From assembly GCA_955652545.1 (NCBI GenBank), contig CATPCA010000274.1, forward strand, positions 1 through 6,034: 6,034 bases of DNA, given 5' to 3'. Below, piece after piece: positions 1 to 6,034 of the stretch; within the stretch, counting starts at the first letter, position 1, and each line of letters opens with the position of its first letter. The notes under the pieces are model-generated. The model was not told where the DNA came from. It saw only the letters and a list, made by a program, of their open reading frames with translations, and did no database searches. Origin of the DNA: Candidatus Dormiibacterota bacterium (GTDB taxonomy: Bacteria; Chloroflexota; Dormibacteria; UBA8260). Made by a program: the position numbers and the translations under genes.

Positions 1-1
1 A

Positions 2-439
2 ATTCGGGCCGAATACGACCTATACAAGCGCCAGACGGTGACCCGCTCGCTGTCCACGCCGGCGGACGTCAACGTGCTCCACCAGATGTCGGCGATGCTC
101 GCGCCGGGAACCTTGGTCCTCACCAACAGTTTGTCGGATGCTGGCGTCTACATCACGGCGCTCACCGACCTCACGCCGCTGGTGCCCAACGGCGCCGAGC
201 TCGACCCGTTCGGCCTCCCGCTGGTGACTGCCCTGTCCCATGCATGCTCCAGCCCGGCTGCCGCCGAGCAGGCTGTCCAGACGGTCGGCGCCGTCTTCGT
301 CGGGTCGCATCCAATCCTGCTGGACGACCCCGCCGCCCCGTGGAGCGTCAGCTGCATTGGCGCGCTGCCCAACGTGCGACTGATCGCCTCGGACCGTTAC
401 CAGGGACAGCAGGCGGCGGGTTTCGTCGTCGTGCGCTAG
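2..439 (+). CDS. C-terminal part of a DUF6541-like polytopic membrane protein (5' end outside window)
   Basis: The reading frame is open from the window edge to the TAG at 437-439 and gives 145 residues. The visible part is mostly polar and looks like a soluble terminal domain, not a membrane region. It aligns without large gaps to the last ~145 residues of the next gene (570-2720), with about half the residues identical by eye. Shared blocks are LSTPAD, the MSA-PG-LVLT strand, DAG followed by ALTDLTPL, AEQA, AVFVG and VRLIA. Two cysteines (codons 245-247 and 353-355) are kept at the same places in the paralogue. An internal GTG at 38 could be mistaken for a start, but similarity to the paralogue runs upstream of it, so this is a truncated long gene and not a 133-residue protein. 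By analogy the missing N-terminal part should be a ~570-residue multi-pass membrane region. Molecular function is unknown. Confidence 0.8.
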   Translation: MRAEYDLYKRQTVTRSLSTPADVNVLHQMSAMLAPGTLVLTNSLSDAGVYITALTDLTPLVPNGAELDPFGLPLVTALSHACSSPAAAEQAVQTVGAVFVGSHPILLDDPAAPWSVSCIGALPNVRLIASDRYQGQQAAGFVVVR

Positions 440-491
440 CGGTCCGGTCGGGCGAGCGCCGGCGTGGACGCTGAGGGCGGGCATAATGCGG

Positions 492-509
492 CCGGGCGCC
501 GACGCCCGG
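492..509 (+). terminator. GC-rich hairpin between the tandem paralogues (possible weak terminator)
   Basis: A perfect 7-bp stem, CCGGGCG with CGCCCGG, closes a four-base loop (CCGA). It lies 52 bases after the stop of the first paralogue and about 60 bases before the next start. No T-run follows, so it is not a classical intrinsic terminator; it could be a pause, attenuation or mRNA-end structure. The rest of the gap (440-563) shows no gene. A CATAAT at 482-487 resembles a -10 box but has no -35 match at usable spacing. The two genes may therefore be cotranscribed. Confidence 0.25.
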
Positions 510-558
510 GTCAGGTGCGACACGGACGAGCCGCCGACGACCGGTTCGTTCGCCTGAC

Positions 559-563
559 GGGGG
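559..563 (+). promoter_or_regulatory. G-run acting as weak Shine-Dalgarno, deciding a TTG start
   Basis: An in-frame stop (TGA, 555-557) closes the frame just upstream, and no in-frame ATG or GTG occurs until codon ~56 of the membrane protein, beyond its first hydrophobic helix. The start must therefore be one of three clustered TTG codons (564, 570, 576) or CTG 585. The GGGGG at 559-563 touches the first TTG, sits six bases from the second and twelve from the third. The second TTG (570) has the most normal spacing. Confidence 0.4.
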
Positions 564-569
564 TTGCCT

Positions 570-2720
570 TTGCGATTGCAGGACCTGGCGCAAGCGATCC
601 CGGGCATCCTCGTCGCGGTCCTGCTTCCCGGCTACGCACTGGCGACCCTGCTGGCGCCGCGCTGGCGAGCCTGGGAGCGCCTCGCCGCCTCCCCGGGCCT
701 CTCGGCAGGGTTCTTCGGTGTCCTCGGCTTCGGCATGCGGCTGGTCCACATCCCCTTTGAACCGCTCACGGTCTTCCTCTGCATCGCGGCGTTGGCCGCT
801 GCGGCCGTGGCCCGCAGGCGCGCCAGCGGCGCCAACGCGCCGGACGACGCTCCCCGGTGGCTCCCACTCCCGGCCCTGATCGCCGGCGCCGTCGGGGCGA
901 CCGTCCTGGCGATCGCGCTGAGCGGGCAGGTTCTCCCGCCAGATTGGGATCCCGAGGTGCACGGTGCGACGGCCAACGGCATCGCCAGCACCCACGACGT
1001 GCTCCCGGTGGTGCAGGTGCCCCTCGAAGGCACCTATTTCGCCAGGCTGCGACCGGGATTCGAGGCGATGTCGGCGGTGGTGTCATGGGTCGGCGGGCCT
1101 CCCCCGGCGCTGTCGATGACCCCCGCGATCACCGCAGTCGTGCTCCTCATGCCGCTCGGGCTGACCCTCCTGGCACTGGAGGCCACCGGCTCGATCGCTC
1201 TCGCAGCGGTGGTTCCGCTGGTCGCGGTCGGGCTGGCCTTCCCCTCGTTCCAGGTGATCCTCGGCCGTTTTCCGCAGGTCGTCGACTCCACCCTGGTGGT
1301 GCCGCTGGTCGTCGCCGCCCTGCGATTACTGCGCTCGCCCCAGGTCCGTGACAACGCCTCGTTGCTCGGGGCGCTGGCGGCGTCGGTCTGGGTGATCCAC
1401 GGCCTCGAGGCGTTCACGGCGCTGGTGGTCGGCGGCGTGCTGCTGGCGACGGCGGCGGTGGCTGCGTGGCGCGCCTCGCCACGCGAGACCCTGGTTCGCG
1501 TCGGATCGGGCGCGGTGGCGGCCCTGGCGGGTGCGGGACTGGTGACGGTGCTCACGCGACTGCCCAAGCCGCCGCCGCCGTTGCACCCCGAGAGGTTCGG
1601 GCCCCTCGGGGTGCCCGCGAGCAGCCCTGTGCACCCGCACAGCCTCATCGAGTTGGTCACGCAGACCGACCTCACCAGCCCCGTCGCCGTTGCCCTGATC
1701 GCTGCCGGCGTGATGGCAGTGCTGGTGACACGCCGGATGTTGTGGGTCCTCGCATCCGAGGTGATCGTGCTGCTGGCGATGGCCGACGCCCTCTCCTGGC
1801 GACACCTGGCTCGATTCTGGATCCACGGCCTCAACCCCTGGGGCGATCTCGATCGCCTCGTCGGTGTGCAGTACTGGCTCATCCCGCTCCTCCTCGGGGC
1901 GGGACTCCTCGCCGTGGCGCGGGGACTGCGCGACCTGTCGCGCCGACCCGGCCTGCGAATCGCGGTGCCGGTGGCGGCCGCGGCTGCGGCGATCGTGGTG
2001 CTGCTGGCGCACAACCCGATCGCCCGCGCCTGGCGTAGCCTCTTCGGCCTCACCGTCGACGTGCCGCCGCTGGGCAGCTTCAAGGCACTGGCCGACCTTT
2101 GGTCGTGGAGCGCCGCCATCATCGCGGCGGCCGCAGCCGTCGCTCTCGCCTGGCTGGCGCTGGTTCGAGACGTCCGGTTGCCGTCACGGATCAGACGGTT
2201 GGCGGGCGCGCACTGGCCCGATGGCAGCGCGGCGTGGGCGGCCCTGGGCGTGCTGGCGGTCATCTGCACCGTCGCCGGCGCCGGAGCCGACCTCACCGTC
2301 TACCAGCGCGCCGTGGTCGAGCGCGGCCTGAGCACCCCCGCCGACCTCACGGTGATCAACAGGATGTCGGCGATCCTGCCGCCGGGGGCCTTGGTGCTCA
2401 CCGACTCGAACTACGATGCCGGCAAGTGGGTCGCGGCCCTGACCGACCTGACGCCGCTCACCCCCAACCAGTTCGAGGGCGGCTCCCTCGGGTACCCGCT
2501 GGTGCTCGCCATCGCCAACGCCTGCACCGACCCTGCGACGGCGGAGCAGGCACTGGCCCAGGCGGACGCCGTGTTCGTCGGCGGTCACCACCTCCTGAAT
2601 GCGCCGTTCCCGTGGAACCAACAGTGCATTGCGAGGCTGCCCGGTGTGCGCTTGATCGCGACGGCGCAGTGGGAGGGGACCACCTCGGCGGCATTCGCTG
2701 TGGTGCACGCTAGGTCCTGA
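570..2720 (+). CDS. DUF6541-like polytopic membrane protein with soluble C-terminal domain, possibly GT-C-like
   Basis: About 716 residues from TTG 570 (564 or 576 are alternatives). Roughly 14-16 hydrophobic segments fill residues 8-571, at about 8-29, 42-58, 64-81, 99-118, 183-203, 207-227, 240-253, 264-300 (two), 310-329, 369-409 (two), 431-450, 463-480, 511-532 and 555-571. A ~145-residue soluble tail follows (574-716). Between the fourth and fifth segments lies an acidic loop, DWDPE (125-129), then H131 and RPGFEAMSAV (161-170). Later come FPQVVDS (234-240) and NPWGDLDR (422-429). This order of an acidic/His first large loop, an R/YP-GF-A block, a PW-D-DR block and a terminal 'LPPGALVLTD..DAG..ALTDLTPL' strand matches my recollection of DUF6541 proteins, a family without assigned function. 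The acidic loop between helices resembles GT-C glycosyltransferases that use polyprenyl-phosphate sugars; this is an inference. A proline stretch (PKPPPP, 332-337) sits in another large loop. The tail is paralogous to the gene just upstream. The stop lies six bases from the convergent glycosyltransferase gene. Confidence 0.8.
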   Translation: MRLQDLAQAIPGILVAVLLPGYALATLLAPRWRAWERLAASPGLSAGFFGVLGFGMRLVHIPFEPLTVFLCIAALAAAAVARRRASGANAPDDAPRWLPLPALIAGAVGATVLAIALSGQVLPPDWDPEVHGATANGIASTHDVLPVVQVPLEGTYFARLRPGFEAMSAVVSWVGGPPPALSMTPAITAVVLLMPLGLTLLALEATGSIALAAVVPLVAVGLAFPSFQVILGRFPQVVDSTLVVPLVVAALRLLRSPQVRDNASLLGALAASVWVIHGLEAFTALVVGGVLLATAAVAAWRASPRETLVRVGSGAVAALAGAGLVTVLTRLPKPPPPLHPERFGPLGVPASSPVHPHSLIELVTQTDLTSPVAVALIAAGVMAVLVTRRMLWVLASEVIVLLAMADALSWRHLARFWIHGLNPWGDLDRLVGVQYWLIPLLLGAGLLAVARGLRDLSRRPGLRIAVPVAAAAAAIVVLLAHNPIARAWRSLFGLTVDVPPLGSFKALADLWSWSAAIIAAAAAVALAWLALVRDVRLPSRIRRLAGAHWPDGSAAWAALGVLAVICTVAGAGADLTVYQRAVVERGLSTPADLTVINRMSAILPPGALVLTDSNYDAGKWVAALTDLTPLTPNQFEGGSLGYPLVLAIANACTDPATAEQALAQADAVFVGGHHLLNAPFPWNQQCIARLPGVRLIATAQWEGTTSAAFAVVHARS
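1583..1614. repeat. Perfect 10-bp inverted repeat inside the membrane-protein gene
   Basis: GCACCCCGAG (1583-1592) and its exact reverse complement CTCGGGGTGC (1605-1614) flank a 12-base loop. The repeat encodes residues about 338-349, just after the PKPPPP proline stretch, in a predicted non-membrane loop. In the mRNA this would be a strong stem. It may simply follow from GC-rich codons for His-Pro-Glu and Leu-Gly-Val, or it may pause ribosomes between membrane segments. Confidence 0.4.
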
Positions 2721-2748
2721 CTCAGGTCAGCTCGCCGCGGTCGCGAGC
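2717..2748. terminator. Compact hairpins at the convergent gene ends (possible bidirectional termination)
   Basis: A 5-bp stem, CTGAC (2717-2721) with GTCAG (2726-2730) around a TCAG loop, contains the stop codons of both convergent genes: TGA at 2718-2720 on + and TGA read from TCA at 2727-2729 on -. A second stem, GCTCGC (2730-2735) with GCGAGC (2743-2748) and a 7-base loop, follows at once on the + side, and a third, GCGCCG/CGGCGC, spans 2747-2769. None has a T-run. Short stems are expected by chance in such GC-rich DNA, so the terminator call is tentative. With only six bases between stops, any termination signal must lie inside one of the two genes. Confidence 0.25.
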
Positions 2749-3965
2749 GCCGGAGCCCGGGGACGGCGCAGCTGCCATGCGACCAGGCCGCCCAGCCCGA
2801 GGAGAGCCCAGGGCACCAGGCGGCCGGGTGGCCCGGTCCCCTGTGCACCCAGGTCGAGAGCGGCGGTCAGCGAGAGCACCACCCAGCCGCCGAGCACCGC
2901 ACGGCTGCACGGCCCGGGCCACGGGGCGGCTCGATCGCGCTGAGCCGCCCACGCCATCAGGGCCACGACCACCGGGGCGAGCAGGACCAGGTCCTGGGCG
3001 AGAAGGTGGGGAGACGCCAGCAATGAAAGGACCGTGGCCAGCGCCAGGCACGGCTCCAGAACACGTCGATCGCGTCTCAGGCGACGGCCGACGGCGACGC
3101 ATGCGGCCAGCGCCGCGGCGCTGAAGGCCGCAGCGATCAGCGTGGCCGCGGCGCCGTCGCCGAGCCACGAACCGGTCAGGCCGGTAAAACCCTGCATCGA
3201 GGCCAGCGGCGCGGCGCCGGCAGCGTTGTCGCGGATGGAGCCGATGAACCCGTTGATCCCGGCCGGTCCGACGGTGGCCATCGACAGGATGGCGAGCAAC
3301 GCCACCGCAGACGCGGCGCCGGCGAGCAAGCGACGGTCACGCCACGCCAGCACCATGGCCGCGAGACCGAAAGCGAGGTGCGGCTTGGCGAGCAGGAGGC
3401 AGCCGGCGAGCACGGCCCCGCCGAGCAAAGGCCGGTCGCGTCGCCAGAGAGCGTAGGCGACGGCGATGCCGAGCGCGCTCAATCCGTCCCATTGGCCGAG
3501 CAGCCCGAGCGCGAGGGTCCCCGGCCCGGCCAGTGCGGCGAGCAGTGTGGCCGCCACGGTTCCGCTCCGGCGCAAACGCTGCGGCCACGGTGCGTAACGC
3601 GCCGCGATCAGCACCGCTGCGACCAACATGAGGAGCTGAATTGCTTGCCAGACGCGGTAGGCCGCGGCCAGCGGCAGCAGCGTGATCGGGGCGATCACCA
3701 CGGCAGCCACCGGTGGATTGACAAAGGCGAGGTTGGCACCCTGCTGCGGCGCGATCAGCGATGCATGCAGGCTCGCCTGTAGTGACTGGTCGTAGATGGC
3801 GGCGCCGTGACCCTCGCGGAACAGCGTCCCGCCGACGTAGAAGGCAGTGAAGTCGGCGCGGTTGACCTCGGTTGGCGTCACGCCGGTCCACAGCGCCGCG
3901 TAGCCGGCCAGGAGAAGGGCGGCGGCGGCGGCGACGACGGCGACGGGAAGGCGCGGCAGGGACAT
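2727..3965 (-). CDS. GT87/DUF2029 family GT-C glycosyltransferase (probably polyprenyl-phosphate-mannose dependent), membrane
   Basis: 412 residues from ATG at 3965, with about 11-13 hydrophobic segments starting at residues 7-27. GT87 hallmarks appear in order. The first extracytoplasmic loop has RADFTAFYVGG (37-46), with Asp38 as the likely catalytic base, then REGHGAAIYD (50-59). FVNPPVAAVVIAPITLLPL (81-99) and GQWDGLSALGIA (157-168) follow, then LLAKPHLAFG (191-200) with the family's Lys-Pro, and SPHLLAQDLVLLAP (318-331). Characterised members such as mycobacterial PimE transfer mannose from polyprenyl-phosphate-mannose to lipid-anchored glycans outside the cytoplasmic membrane; donor and acceptor here are unknown. 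The frame stays open 205 codons further upstream, but that part runs antisense through the epimerase gene and is not protein-like. The ATG gives a clean positively charged N-terminus and helix. No Shine-Dalgarno is seen; a TAGGTT -10 box ten bases upstream suggests a nearly leaderless mRNA. It converges with the DUF6541-like gene and diverges from the epimerase. Confidence 0.88.
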   Translation of the reverse strand: MSLPRLPVAVVAAAAALLLAGYAALWTGVTPTEVNRADFTAFYVGGTLFREGHGAAIYDQSLQASLHASLIAPQQGANLAFVNPPVAAVVIAPITLLPLAAAYRVWQAIQLLMLVAAVLIAARYAPWPQRLRRSGTVAATLLAALAGPGTLALGLLGQWDGLSALGIAVAYALWRRDRPLLGGAVLAGCLLLAKPHLAFGLAAMVLAWRDRRLLAGAASAVALLAILSMATVGPAGINGFIGSIRDNAAGAAPLASMQGFTGLTGSWLGDGAAATLIAAAFSAAALAACVAVGRRLRRDRRVLEPCLALATVLSLLASPHLLAQDLVLLAPVVVALMAWAAQRDRAAPWPGPCSRAVLGGWVVLSLTAALDLGAQGTGPPGRLVPWALLGLGGLVAWQLRRPRAPALATAAS

Positions 3966-3975
3966 GGGTGGCTCG

Positions 3976-3981
3976 AACCTA
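3976..3981 (-). promoter_or_regulatory. Candidate -10 box (TAGGTT) for the glycosyltransferase gene
   Basis: Read on the minus strand, TAGGTT fits the TANNNT pattern of actinobacterial sigma70-type -10 elements. It ends ten bases before the ATG at 3965, so transcription would begin about one to four bases before the start codon and leave almost no leader. No convincing -35 hexamer is seen 16-18 bases upstream, and no Shine-Dalgarno lies between box and start. Confidence 0.4.
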
Positions 3982-4051
3982 GCATCGAATCGGCGCCATC
4001 CCATCGCCCCGCTGCAACGGCTTGGTGAGCGCTCTGCTCCGCGGTCGTTCC

Positions 4052-4057
4052 TATACT
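4052..4057 (+). promoter_or_regulatory. -10 box (TATACT) for the epimerase-mutase operon, leaderless start
   Basis: TATACT matches five of six bases of the TATAAT consensus in an otherwise GC-rich stretch. It ends at 4057, seven bases before the A of the ATG at 4065, so the predicted first transcribed base is the start codon itself. The seven bases between are CGCCGCG with no Shine-Dalgarno, which fits leaderless translation. The -35 position (about 4028-4034) holds AGCGCTC and not a TTGACA-like hexamer, but it overlaps a perfect 8-bp palindrome, GAGCGCTC (4027-4034). Confidence 0.55.
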
Positions 4058-4064
4058 CGCCGCG

Positions 4065-4486
4065 ATGCTGAGCAGGATCGACCACGTCGGGATCGCGGTG
4101 CGTGACATCGACGCCGCCGTGGCCGCCTACGAGCAACTTCTTGGGCGCACCCCGAGTCACCGTCAGGTGGTCGAGTCGGACGGCATCGAGGCGGTCATGT
4201 TCGAGGTCGGCGAGTCGCGTGTGGAGCTGCTCGGATCGACGGGGCCCACCTCGAAGATCGCCGCCTTCCTCGACAGACGGGGCGGAGGCCTCCACCACGT
4301 CGCCTACGGCGTCGACGACGTCCAGGCGGCGCTGGAAGGCTATGCCGAGCTTGGCCTCGAGGCGCTGGACAGCTGTCCGCGCCGCGGCGCCGGCGGCAGG
4401 CTGGTGGCGTTCCTGCATCCGTCCGCCGCTGCCGGCGTGCTCACCGAGCTGTGCCAGCCCGACCCGGCCGCCGCCGGTCACGACGG

Positions 4487-4490
<4 letters not shown>
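4065..4490 (+). CDS. mce: Methylmalonyl-CoA epimerase
   Basis: 141 residues, the normal length for this cytoplasmic enzyme. It interconverts (S)- and (R)-methylmalonyl-CoA, feeding the B12-dependent mutase in propionyl-CoA breakdown (or the reverse, in propionate synthesis). Two paired vicinal-oxygen-chelate modules are visible: [10 protein letters not shown] (5-14) to RVELLGS (52-58), then [13 protein letters not shown] (73-85) to GVLTELCQ (124-131). Alignment from memory with the Propionibacterium shermanii enzyme puts the metal ligands at His7, Glu54 (Gln in that enzyme), His78 and Glu128, the last also being a catalytic base. The family strand [12 protein letters not shown] (115-126) is intact, as is [12 protein letters not shown]. 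The ATG is directly preceded by a -10 box and begins right before the conserved DHVGIAV strand, so the start is secure. The last four bases (GTGA) overlap the start of the mutase gene, which implies cotranscription and coupled translation. The name should not be confused with the mammalian-cell-entry mce genes. Confidence 0.96.

Positions 4491-6034
<1,544 letters not shown>

Noticed and set aside
38..439. A free-standing 133-residue protein starting at GTG 38
   Set aside because: Similarity to the paralogue continues upstream of 38 (Y..R..V..R block) with the frame open to the edge, so it is the tail of a longer gene.
482..487. CATAAT as a -10 box for the second membrane-protein gene
   Set aside because: No -35-like hexamer at 16-18 bases, and it would leave a long leader containing the 492-509 hairpin. 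Possible but not supported.
1571..1580. Short GCC repeat as a microsatellite
   Set aside because: It is only a few units long and encodes the proline stretch in frame; codon composition explains it.
1034..2296. Minus-strand open frame of 420 codons opposite the membrane protein
   Set aside because: Ala/Arg/Thr/Ser-rich with no domain. It mirrors the third-position GC bias of the sense gene, which shows clear helices and a paralogue.

Overview
The window is GC-rich, gene-dense bacterial DNA, with GTG/TTG starts and -10 boxes placed so close to start codons that the mRNAs look leaderless. This fits a high-GC actinobacterium or a similar high-GC phylum such as Chloroflexota/Dormibacterota. The lineage is an inference from composition and gene families; no ribosomal or other taxonomic marker is present. 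Five protein genes are visible. I see no RNA gene, insertion sequence, CRISPR array or phage feature.

Region 1 (2-2720, + strand) holds two tandem paralogues. The first is cut by the window edge and only its C-terminal 145 residues are present. The second is a complete, roughly 716-residue polytopic membrane protein resembling the DUF6541 family of actinobacterial membrane proteins. Both end in the same soluble, probably extracytoplasmic domain, which keeps a DAG...ALTDLTPL signature and two cysteines. A 124-base gap with a GC hairpin separates them.

Region 2 (2727-3965, - strand) is a GT87/DUF2029-type, GT-C fold glycosyltransferase. It converges on the second paralogue with only six bases between the two stop codons. 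Together the three genes look like a locus for envelope glycan or lipid-linked sugar work, but acceptor and donor cannot be read from the sequence.

Region 3 (4065-6034, + strand) is a metabolic pair: methylmalonyl-CoA epimerase, then the catalytic subunit of methylmalonyl-CoA mutase, overlapping by GTGA. These enzymes turn (S)-methylmalonyl-CoA (from propionyl-CoA) into the (R) form and then succinyl-CoA. The mutase keeps the Tyr and Arg that define methylmalonyl specificity. It is cut off by the window end at residue 516, before any B12-binding domain could appear. The 99-base divergent region between regions 2 and 3 carries a good -10 box facing each way.

The mutase and epimerase are well-known enzymes. 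The least described content is the tandem membrane-protein pair with its conserved C-terminal domain.
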